Program-made: the position numbers and the translations under genes | Part shown: one piece after another, positions 48,623 to 57,183 of the stretch | Layout of the letters: each line of letters opens with the position of its first letter | Position numbering within the stretch: the stretch's first letter is position 1 | Assembly: GCA_945897085.1 (NCBI GenBank) | Contig: CAMDEU010000001.1 | Location: 42,313 to 106,312 of the forward strand | Origin: Spirosoma fluviale | GTDB taxonomy: Bacteria > Bacteroidota > Bacteroidia > Cytophagales > Cyclobacteriaceae | Direction: 5' to 3' | DNA length: 64,000 nt | Notes under the pieces: generated by a model | Seen by the model: only the letters and a program-made list of their open reading frames with translations | What the model was told of the DNA's origin: nothing | Database searches by the model: none

Positions 48623-48964
48623 TTAAAGAAATCCTAATTCTAATTTGGCTACCTCAGACATCATATCTTGGGTATAGGGAGGTTCAAAAGTTACCTCGAC
48701 TTCTACATGGTTAATTCCTTCGATTTGTTGAATTTTTTCCTTCACCTCTGAAGGAATAAACTCAGCCGAAGGGCAATTTGGCGAAGTTAGTGTCATTAAT
48801 ACAAATACATTGTTTACTGGGTAAACACTGATTTCATAGATTAATCCTAATTCATATACGTCAACGGGTATTTCAGGGTCATATACCAACTTAATGGCTG
48901 TGACTACCTTATCCCGGAGGTTATCAATTTGTACTTTATTTTCAGAAGATTCGTCGACGTTCAT
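48623..48964 (-). CDS. SUF-associated MIP18/DUF59 family protein (SufT-like)
   Basis: VYDPEIPVDVYELGLIYEI, LTSPNCPSAEFIP. Confidence 0.92.
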   Translation of the reverse strand: MNVDESSENKVQIDNLRDKVVTAIKLVYDPEIPVDVYELGLIYEISVYPVNNVFVLMTLTSPNCPSAEFIPSEVKEKIQQIEGINHVEVEVTFEPPYTQDMMSEVAKLELGFL

Positions 48965-48965
48965 G

Positions 48966-49397
48966 TTAGGCGTTTTGCTTGGTTTGAAAAGCTAGGGCAT
49001 AGCGCTTCATTTGATTCATCATCGATGCCAATCCATTCGATCGTTGACTGCCTAGGATATTGCCCATTCCAATTCGTGGGATAAAATCAAGATCAGCCTC
49101 TAGAATTTCCTTTGGGCTTCGTTGATTTAATACCCGAATAAGGAGCGAAATCAACCCTTTGGTAATATCGGTATTGCTATCGGCTTTATAAATCACTTTT
49201 CCTCCCTCCTCCTCAGCCACTAACCATACCTTCGATTGACATCCTTGAATAGTGTACTCGTCTTTACGAAAGGATTCTGGGTAGGGTTCTAAGTTTCCTC
49301 CTAACTCCATGATGTAAAAAATCGTGGATTCTCGGTCTTCACCCAAAATCTCAAATTCGGCTACGATCTCATTTTGTATGTCTGCTATCGTGCTCAT
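48966..49397 (-). CDS. sufE: SufE family protein
   Basis: IQGCQSKVWLVAEEEGGKV; operon context. Confidence 0.94.
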   Translation of the reverse strand: MSTIADIQNEIVAEFEILGEDRESTIFYIMELGGNLEPYPESFRKDEYTIQGCQSKVWLVAEEEGGKVIYKADSNTDITKGLISLLIRVLNQRSPKEILEADLDFIPRIGMGNILGSQRSNGLASMMNQMKRYALAFQTKQNA

Positions 49398-50617
49398 TTA
49401 TTTTTAAGGCTAGCGATTTTTGCAAGCGCCTGTGCAAATACTTCCACTTCAGCTCGGGTATTGTAAATAGCAAAGGAGGCACGAACGGTGCCTTCTAATC
49501 CCAATCTGTGCATCAAGGGTTGGGTACAATGGTGGCCGGTCCGAACTGCAATACCTTTAGCATCCAGCAACTGTCCCACATCAAATGGGTGCATCCCTTT
49601 AATCGTAAAGGAGTAGACAGCTATCTTTTCTGCAGCAGTTCCAACAGGGATTATTCCTTTGACATCTTGAAGTAACTCTGCTGCATATTGTAGTAAGTCA
49701 TTCTCATGAAGATGAATATTTGTCTTGCCTGTCGATGTAATGAAATCTAAGGCAGGCTTAAAGGCAATTACTTCTGCAATACTTGGGGTGCCCGCTTCAA
49801 ACTTGAAAGGAATGGTGTTGTAAGTGGTTTTTTCAAAGGTTACCTCTCGAATCATCTCTCCACCTCCAAGGAATGGGGGCATTGCTTCCAAGAGTTCTCT
49901 TTTACCATACAAAACTCCTAATCCGGTGGGACCATAAAGTTTGTGCGCAGAAAAAACAAAAAAATCGCAGTCAAGTTCTTGAACATCCACCTCCAAGTGA
50001 GAAGCAGACTGCGCACCATCCAGTAAAACTTTTGCTCCTACCGCATGGGCTGCATCAATGATTTTTTTTGCAGGATTGATGGTTCCAAGCGCATTTGATG
50101 CATGGACGATACTAATCAATTTGGTTTTTGAACTGAGAAGTTTTTCAAACTCTTCCATCACCAGCTCCCCTGCATCCGTAATTGGGATAACCTTGAGGAT
50201 GGCACCAGTTTGCTCACAAAGCATTTGCCATGGCACAATGTTGCTGTGATGCTCAAGCGTGGAAATGAGAATTTCATCTCCTTTTTGAATGAATTTTGAT
50301 CCAAAGGTTTTGGCAACCAAGTTAATGCTTTCGGTAGTTCCTCTTGTAAAAATCACTTCAGCAGATTCTCGCGCTCCGATCAAGGCTCGGACACTTTCTC
50401 TAGTCTCCTCATACTTGTGCGTAGCACGATCTGCTAAGGTATGTGCACCTCGGTGGATATTGGAATTATCCTTTTCGTAGTACTGTGTTAGTGCATCCAA
50501 TACCACTTGTGGTTTTTGAGTGGTGGCGGCATTGTCAAAATAAATCAAAGGATACCCATTTACCTCTTGGTGAAGTATCGGGAAAAGGCTCCTTATGGCA
50601 TTGACTTGGATGGACAT
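49394..50617 (-). CDS. sufS: Cysteine desulfurase
   Basis: YFDNAATTQKP, FSAHKLYGPTGLGVLYGK, VRTGHHCTQPLM. Confidence 0.97.
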   Translation of the reverse strand: MSIQVNAIRSLFPILHQEVNGYPLIYFDNAATTQKPQVVLDALTQYYEKDNSNIHRGAHTLADRATHKYEETRESVRALIGARESAEVIFTRGTTESINLVAKTFGSKFIQKGDEILISTLEHHSNIVPWQMLCEQTGAILKVIPITDAGELVMEEFEKLLSSKTKLISIVHASNALGTINPAKKIIDAAHAVGAKVLLDGAQSASHLEVDVQELDCDFFVFSAHKLYGPTGLGVLYGKRELLEAMPPFLGGGEMIREVTFEKTTYNTIPFKFEAGTPSIAEVIAFKPALDFITSTGKTNIHLHENDLLQYAAELLQDVKGIIPVGTAAEKIAVYSFTIKGMHPFDVGQLLDAKGIAVRTGHHCTQPLMHRLGLEGTVRASFAIYNTRAEVEVFAQALAKIASLKNK

Positions 50618-50620
50618 GGC

Positions 50621-51889
50621 TTAGAAATTACTCCCGAGTCGGTTTTGGATTTGATTTACAATGTAATTGCGAAGGCTATCGTCCTCGATTTTGTCAAGAA
50701 CCTCCCCTGCAAAAGCATACAGCAATAGCCCTTTTGCGGTGATTTTGTCGATACCTCTTGCCTGGAGATAAAATAAGGCTTCTTCATCAAGCTGTCCGAC
50801 GGTACATCCGTGAGAGCACTTCACATCATCTGCCCAAATCTCAAGTTGAGGTTTGGTATTGATGATCGCATCTTCCGAAAGCAGGATGTTATTGTTTTGC
50901 TGGAAGGCATTTGTTTTTTGTGCGATTTGGCGCACGAAAATCTTTCCATTAAAGACACCTCTGCTTTGGTCTGTAAGAATGCCTTTGTAAAGTTCATTCG
51001 ATTCAGCATGGGGAATCGTATGGTCTACGTTGGTATGGTTGTCTACATGCGTTTTACCTTGTAGCAGATAGAGGCCATTCATATTTCCCACCGAATTGCT
51101 ACCCAATAGATTTAGTGTCAGATTATTTCGCACCATATCCCCAGAGAGGGTGATTTGGGTAGAAGTAAACTGGGAATCCTGTTGGATATCCGTCACTACA
51201 TTACTCACCTCAATCACTTGATTGCTTTCTTCTTGTAAGCTGTGGTAGGTAATATTCGCATGAACTCCACCCTTGATTTCTACTACCTTATTTACAAAAT
51301 AGGGCGCAGCATCCACGGAGATGTGGTAATCGATAAAGGTGGCTTTTGAAAAATCACCTGCTTCAATCCAAATCCGAGGAGAAATTACTTGACCTCCTTG
51401 AGCTTGATGGAACTGTAGTAGTAAAATCGGAGACTCGATCGATTTCTTGTTTTCAATAGAGAGATGGAGTCCATCCATGAAAGTTGCCTGATTTAAGGCA
51501 GCGAAAGGATCCTTATCTGGTTTTGCAATGCTTCCCAGAGGGGTATTTTCAATCTCAGAAAGTAGATTTATGGTAAGACCTTCCGTTGAATTGGATAGTT
51601 CAGGCAAATACTGGCCATTGGAAAAAACCAATACTACTCCTTCAAAACCAGTAAATACAGCCGATTTAACCTGATCGGCGCTAATTTTTACCGGTTTGGC
51701 TGGAGAAAAATCAGTCAAGCCGCTCTCCAATTTCTTGGCTAGTGGGGTGAATTTATATTCTTCGGCTTTGAGGGCTGGCATTCCTTGTGCATAAAAACTT
51801 TCCTTACCCAGTTGGCGCAAAGAAAGAAAAGTAGCTGGTGCTGCTTCAAAAAGACCAAGAACCGATTCGTGTTGTGTCAAGGTACTCAT
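50621..51889 (-). CDS. sufD: Fe-S assembly protein SufD
   Basis: KGILTDQSRGVFNGKIFV..., DDVKCSHGCTVGQLDEEALFYLQARG. Confidence 0.96.
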   Translation of the reverse strand: MSTLTQHESVLGLFEAAPATFLSLRQLGKESFYAQGMPALKAEEYKFTPLAKKLESGLTDFSPAKPVKISADQVKSAVFTGFEGVVLVFSNGQYLPELSNSTEGLTINLLSEIENTPLGSIAKPDKDPFAALNQATFMDGLHLSIENKKSIESPILLLQFHQAQGGQVISPRIWIEAGDFSKATFIDYHISVDAAPYFVNKVVEIKGGVHANITYHSLQEESNQVIEVSNVVTDIQQDSQFTSTQITLSGDMVRNNLTLNLLGSNSVGNMNGLYLLQGKTHVDNHTNVDHTIPHAESNELYKGILTDQSRGVFNGKIFVRQIAQKTNAFQQNNNILLSEDAIINTKPQLEIWADDVKCSHGCTVGQLDEEALFYLQARGIDKITAKGLLLYAFAGEVLDKIEDDSLRNYIVNQIQNRLGSNF

Positions 51890-51906
51890 GTGTGTGGTGG
51901 TAGGGA

Positions 51907-52671
51907 TCAGACTGTGGCTGTAGAATCAACTTCCTCTTTAATCCAATCGTAGCCTTTTTCTTCGAGTTCGAGGGCAAGCTCTTTCTTGCCTGACTTTACG
52001 ATTCGTCCTTTGTATAGGACGTGTACAAAATCGGGAACGATGTAGTCGAGAAGGCGTTGGTAGTGGGTGACCACAATGGTTGCAGTCGTGTCAGATTTCA
52101 ACTTATTTACCCCATTGGACACGATTCGAAGCGCATCGATATCCAAACCAGAATCAGTTTCATCTAAAATGGAGAGTACCGGATTAAGCATGGCCATTTG
52201 GAAAATTTCATTTCGCTTTTTCTCTCCACCAGAGAAACCTTCATTCAAGGAGCGGCTCAATAATTTTTGATCAATTTCCACCAAGGCCATTTTTTCTTTC
52301 ATTAACGAAAGAAATTTTACAGCATCTAAAGGTTCTTGGCCTCTGTATTCTCGAACTTGGTTGAGCGCTGTTCGCAAGAAGTTGGTAGTAGAGACCCCAG
52401 GAATTTCAATCGGATACTGGAAAGCTAAAAATACCCCTTCTCGTGCACGGTCTTCTGGGGAGAGGGATAGGAGCTCTTTGCCTTGAAAGAAGACTTCTCC
52501 TTCGGTGACTTCGTACTCTTCTCTTCCCGCAAGAACAGAGGCTAGAGTAGATTTACCTGAGCCATTGGGCCCCATGATGGCATGTACTTCGCCTGCTTTT
52601 ACTTCAAGGTTGATTCCTCTGAGGATAGGAGTGCCTTCAATGGAGGCATGTAGATTTTTTATAGATAGCAT
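51907..52671 (-). CDS. sufC: Fe-S assembly ATPase SufC
   Basis: IMGPNGSGKSTLASVLAGREEYEVTEG, GFSGGEKKRNEIFQMA. Confidence 0.98.
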   Translation of the reverse strand: MLSIKNLHASIEGTPILRGINLEVKAGEVHAIMGPNGSGKSTLASVLAGREEYEVTEGEVFFQGKELLSLSPEDRAREGVFLAFQYPIEIPGVSTTNFLRTALNQVREYRGQEPLDAVKFLSLMKEKMALVEIDQKLLSRSLNEGFSGGEKKRNEIFQMAMLNPVLSILDETDSGLDIDALRIVSNGVNKLKSDTTATIVVTHYQRLLDYIVPDFVHVLYKGRIVKSGKKELALELEEKGYDWIKEEVDSTATV

Positions 52672-52712
52672 GAGCTAGTTTTTCTAAGGTACGCGTTAGA
52701 TTTTCGGTGGGA

Positions 52713-54158
52713 TTAGCCTACCGAACCTTCCAGGGTGAGTGCTAATAATTTTTGAGCTTCCACTGCAAACTCCATAGGGAGCTGGTTCAGTACTTCCTTG
52801 GCATAGCCATTCACAATCAAGGCCACAGCATCTTCGGTCGCTATTCCGCGTTGGTTGCAGTAGAAGATTTGATCTTCTCCGATTTTTGAAGTTGTAGCCT
52901 CATGTTCCACCTTGGCGGAAGGATTGGCAATGTCTATGTAAGGAAAGGTATGGGCTCCACATTGGTTACCCATCAATAGGGAGTCACATTGTGAAAAGTT
53001 GCGTGCATTGTGTGCCCTCTTCATGACTTGCACCTGTCCTCGATAGGAATTTTGAGATTTACCAGCGGAGATTCCTTTGGAAACAATCCTTGACTTGGTG
53101 TTTTTACCGATATGGATCATTTTAGTTCCTGTATCTGCTTGCTGGTAGTTGTTGGTGACGGCTACGGAATAAAACTCACCGATAGAATAATCTCCCTTTA
53201 GAATGCAAGAAGGATATTTCCAAGTTATAGCCGAACCTGTCTCTACTTGTGTCCAAGAAATCTTGGAGTGGTCCCCGGCGCAAATTCCACGCTTGGTTAC
53301 AAAATTGTAAATCCCACCTTTCCCTTCTTTATCGCCTGGAAACCAGTTTTGAACAGTGGAGTATTTCACTTCTGCATGTGCACCGGCATAAATTTCTACT
53401 ACGGCAGCATGCAGTTGATTTTCGTCACGCTGGGGAGCGGTACAACCTTCCAAGTAGGATACATAAGATGAGTCATCAGCTACAATGAGTGTACGCTCAA
53501 ATTGGCCCGTGTTTGCAGCATTGATACGGAAATAGGTAGACAATTCCATTGGACAACGTACTCCTTTGGGGATATAGCAAAATGAGCCATCAGAAAATAC
53601 AGCAGCATTTAATGCAGCATAGTAGTTGTCTGTCATCGGAATTACTGAACCTAAATATTTTTGAATTAACTCTGGATGTTCTTTTACTGCCTCACTAAAA
53701 GAGCAAAAAACGATTCCAAGCTTACCTAAAGTTTCTTTAAATGTAGTTGCCACGGATACGGAATCAAGGACTACATCTATCGCAATTCCTTGAAGCCTTT
53801 TTTGTTCGTGGAGTGAAATACCCAGCCTTTCATAAATGGCAATTAACTCAGGATCTACCTCATTTATATTTTTTGGCTTTTTACTTTGCTTGGGAGCAGA
53901 GTAATATCTCAAAGCCTGTAAATCCATCTTTAGATACTTCACATTGGCCCAAGTGGGCTCGGTCATGCCTTGCCAGATTTTGAAAGCCTTTAATCTCCAT
54001 TCCAGCAACCAACTTGGCTCTTCTTTTTTTGTAGAAATCCAACGAATAATATCTTCATTTAGGCCAAGTGGGGCCTCATCTGTTTCGAAATTAACAGACC
54101 ATCCATGCTCATATTCTTTGGAGTTAAGGTCTTCTAAAATCTGGTTATCTTTGCTCAT
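52713..54158 (-). CDS. sufB: Fe-S assembly protein SufB
   Basis: [57 protein letters not shown]. Confidence 0.98.
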   Translation of the reverse strand: MSKDNQILEDLNSKEYEHGWSVNFETDEAPLGLNEDIIRWISTKKEEPSWLLEWRLKAFKIWQGMTEPTWANVKYLKMDLQALRYYSAPKQSKKPKNINEVDPELIAIYERLGISLHEQKRLQGIAIDVVLDSVSVATTFKETLGKLGIVFCSFSEAVKEHPELIQKYLGSVIPMTDNYYAALNAAVFSDGSFCYIPKGVRCPMELSTYFRINAANTGQFERTLIVADDSSYVSYLEGCTAPQRDENQLHAAVVEIYAGAHAEVKYSTVQNWFPGDKEGKGGIYNFVTKRGICAGDHSKISWTQVETGSAITWKYPSCILKGDYSIGEFYSVAVTNNYQQADTGTKMIHIGKNTKSRIVSKGISAGKSQNSYRGQVQVMKRAHNARNFSQCDSLLMGNQCGAHTFPYIDIANPSAKVEHEATTSKIGEDQIFYCNQRGIATEDAVALIVNGYAKEVLNQLPMEFAVEAQKLLALTLEGSVG

Positions 54159-54281
54159 GAACTGAGTTGTTTAGACTAATTATAGTTAGTTCGTAAAAAT
54201 ACAACATTCAAACAAAAAAATATGTTCTTCTTCCGATCAAAAAACTTGAGTGCTTGCTAGATATTTAGGGATAAATGAGAT

Positions 54282-54306
54282 TAAAATACTGATTTTCAGT
54301 ATTTTA
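54282..54306. repeat. Perfect inverted repeat, 11-bp arms
   Basis: TAAAATACTGA-ttt-TCAGTATTTTA. Confidence 0.9.
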
Positions 54307-54313
54307 TACATAT

Positions 54314-54347
54314 AAAAAATGTGAAGAACTTTCTTCACATTTTTTTT
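54314..54347 (-). terminator. Intrinsic terminator downstream of lrp-like gene
   Basis: AATGTGAAGAA-ct-TTCTTCACATT with A/T tracts. Confidence 0.8.
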
Positions 54348-54400
54348 AAAAAATTTACGAATCCTCAAATATTATTTATTTAGATTTAATCCTAATAATC

Positions 54401-54874
54401 TTATTTCTCTTTGTCAAAAAATGAGATCGGTCTATTGATACTTTCTTCCAATACAATTAAGGTTTCTGTTCGGTCAATACCCTCCACTTTTTGGATTTTG
54501 TCTAGCACAAGTCGGAGGTGATTGGTGTCTCTACAAATGATTTTAGCGAAAATCGAGTAATTCCCAGTAGTGTAATAAGCGCTGACTACCTCAGAAATCC
54601 CTTTTAACTTTTCGATCACGGTATCATATAGCGAGCTTTTCTCTAGGTAGATTCCTAAGAATGCAGATATATCGTAGCCTAATTTTGAGAAATTGATGTT
54701 CAGAGTTGCGCTTTTTACCACGCCCATATCCTCCAATTTCTTCATTCTCACATGAACTGTACCGGAAGAAACGAATACTTTTTTTGCTATTTCAGTGTAT
54801 GGCGTCTTCGCATCTTCATTGAGCAAGGAGATAATCTTTAGGTCAACATTATCGATATCTAAAATTTTGTCCAT
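54401..54874 (-). CDS. Lrp/AsnC family transcriptional regulator
   Basis: N-terminal HTH (DLKIISLLNEDAKTPYTEIAKKVFVSSGTVHVRMKKLEDMGV) and RAM domain. Confidence 0.95.
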   Translation of the reverse strand: MDKILDIDNVDLKIISLLNEDAKTPYTEIAKKVFVSSGTVHVRMKKLEDMGVVKSATLNINFSKLGYDISAFLGIYLEKSSLYDTVIEKLKGISEVVSAYYTTGNYSIFAKIICRDTNHLRLVLDKIQKVEGIDRTETLIVLEESINRPISFFDKEK

Positions 54875-55136
54875 TTTTTGGTGTGTGATTTAGATGATTT
54901 TTAATAAAGGATGCATGAAATTATAGATTGTTTAAAATATTCCAAAATTATTTTTTCAATTTGCAATTTTGTATAAAATATATTTCCTTTGTGAAAGTGT
55001 TCTGCAGCCAAATTTAATTTTGGTTTTTGAAATAAAAAACTCAAAAAGGACTAGTCCAACTTAATTAGGCCGAAGAATTGAAACAAAAAAGAACTTTTAA
55101 TTTCTAAAGTTATATTTGGGTTTATATTCTGAAAAG

Positions 55137-55162
55137 GGTCTTGTCATTGACAAGACCTTTTT
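55137..55162 (+). terminator. Orphan intrinsic terminator in the lrp/M14 intergenic region
   Basis: GGTCTTGTC-att-GACAAGACC followed by TTTTTG; no ORF upstream on this strand. Confidence 0.8.
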
Positions 55163-55254
55163 GTTTTTACCTGGTTTTGGGGGCATATTTTTTTTTAACG
55201 GCAATCAATTCTCTGCTTCTCTTTCCTATTTTTAGCTAGTCAACGACCCTTTCC

Positions 55255-57174
55255 ATGAAAAAACAACTCTTATTTTTCCCATCCTTTTTGCTTTCAACTG
55301 TGCTTCTAGCTCAGGTGAGGCCTTTTGTGCCTGAGCAAGTGTTTCCTGAGAAAAACACAATAAGTAAACATTACCTAGTTTCTGGTGAACGTCACGGGAC
55401 TTCTTTTTTCAAGAAGTTTGAATTTCCAGAAGTAGAGTATCGTCCAGGCACCGCTCTTGACTTTACCAAATACCACACTGTGGATGTCATGTACCATTGG
55501 TATGAAACCTGGGCAAAGCAATATCCACAGCTGGTAGACCTCTATGTGATAGAAGAATCTTTTGAAGGAAGACCGATCTACCAAATGACGCTTACCAATA
55601 AGACTACTGGAAAGGATACAGACAAGCCAGCAGCGTATTTTGAAGGAGGGAGACACTCAGGTGAAATAACCGCGAGTGAATCTATCCTGTGGATGACCCA
55701 GCATCTTTTAGAGAACTACGGCAAGGATCCTGAGATCACTGCGTTGCTCGATACTAAGGTGATTTATTTGCGTCCACAAAATAATCCGGATGGCTCCAAC
55801 ATGTATTTATTTACCGCTCAGCGCAACAGGAGTACCGTTAAGCCTCACGATACAGATCGGGATGGCTTGGTGGATGAAGATCCAGAAGAAGATTTAAATG
55901 GGGATGGAATCTTGTACCAAATCCGCAAAAAGGCAGTTACACCCGAAGAAAAAGAAAAAGCAAATTATATCCTGGACCCTAGAGATCCGAAAGGACGATT
56001 GATGAAGCAAACTTTCCCAGGAAAGGGAGAATACATCATCTACAGTGAGGGAATTGACAACGATGGAGATGGTCGCTACAATGAAGACGGAATTGGCGGA
56101 TTAGATCTTCATCGCAACTATCCAGAGAACTGGCGGCCAAACACTGGTGGAGACCTCACCGGAAGGGGATATATCCAGTTTGGTGCAGGAGAATACCCAC
56201 TCAGTGAAATTGAATCTCGCGCTACTGTCCTATGGATGTTGAGTCATCCAAATATCTCCGTGGTCAACTCCATGGATACTCGGGTGCCCATGCACTTGCG
56301 CCCACCTTCCACTTCCAAAAGTGAAGAGCGGATGTATCCACAAGATTTGGCGATTTACAAAGAAATGGATCAGCTAGGATTATCTTTTACCGCTTACCCT
56401 TGGGCTGGCGATGTGTATGAAACCTATGCCACCCGCTACAAGGTCAATTCCATGACGGGGGACCCACTCAAGCCAGAGCCGCTTTTCGGGCATGGGCCTG
56501 ACTTCGGCTACTTTTACTACGGTAGTATTTGGTATGGGGATGAGCTCTGGAACAATGGCGCCATGAAAGATTACGATAACGATGGCATCTATGACGATTA
56601 CGACGGTCTGATGTGGGATGACGAGGCCAATGGCAGTAAAGGTTTTAAGTCATGGACCGCATTTACCCATCCTGAATTGGGCGAAGTTGAATATGGAGGG
56701 TTTCACCCCAAGTTTTTTGGTCAAAATGGTCCTCCTTGGCAATTGGAAAGCTGGGCAAAAAAGCAGGCCCTCTTCAACATAGCGATGGCAAAGAGACTGC
56801 CTCAGCTTGTAGTTGATGATTTGAAAGTTAAAAAAGTGAAAGCTGGAGAATACCAAGTGACCTTAACTTGGGTCAATACTGGGAAATTGCCTGTAGCATT
56901 GGAGCAGGCCAAACTGGTGAAAATTGTTCAAGAGGATCGCGTTTCCTTAGATTTTGATAAGGACTTGTTGAAAGGTGATCAAGAAGCTACCGTTCGAATT
57001 GTTATTCCAAGTTTGTACGATAAAACTATCTATGCCGGCTACACCGGAGTAGGAGAGAAAAAGACAGCCACCTTTGTAGTACAGGTGAAAGGAGATGCCC
57101 CTGTCAAAGGAAAAATTAAGCTTTCATCCACCCGAGGAGGATTTATCGAAAAAGAATTTACCCTAAGTAATTAA
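55255..57174 (+). CDS. Secreted M14 family zinc carboxypeptidase
   Basis: Signal peptide; FEGGRHSGEITASES (HxxE), RPQNNPDGSN, LDLHRNYPENW. Confidence 0.92.
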   Translation: MKKQLLFFPSFLLSTVLLAQVRPFVPEQVFPEKNTISKHYLVSGERHGTSFFKKFEFPEVEYRPGTALDFTKYHTVDVMYHWYETWAKQYPQLVDLYVIEESFEGRPIYQMTLTNKTTGKDTDKPAAYFEGGRHSGEITASESILWMTQHLLENYGKDPEITALLDTKVIYLRPQNNPDGSNMYLFTAQRNRSTVKPHDTDRDGLVDEDPEEDLNGDGILYQIRKKAVTPEEKEKANYILDPRDPKGRLMKQTFPGKGEYIIYSEGIDNDGDGRYNEDGIGGLDLHRNYPENWRPNTGGDLTGRGYIQFGAGEYPLSEIESRATVLWMLSHPNISVVNSMDTRVPMHLRPPSTSKSEERMYPQDLAIYKEMDQLGLSFTAYPWAGDVYETYATRYKVNSMTGDPLKPEPLFGHGPDFGYFYYGSIWYGDELWNNGAMKDYDNDGIYDDYDGLMWDDEANGSKGFKSWTAFTHPELGEVEYGGFHPKFFGQNGPPWQLESWAKKQALFNIAMAKRLPQLVVDDLKVKKVKAGEYQVTLTWVNTGKLPVALEQAKLVKIVQEDRVSLDFDKDLLKGDQEATVRIVIPSLYDKTIYAGYTGVGEKKTATFVVQVKGDAPVKGKIKLSSTRGGFIEKEFTLSN

Positions 57175-57183
57175 TACCTAAGC

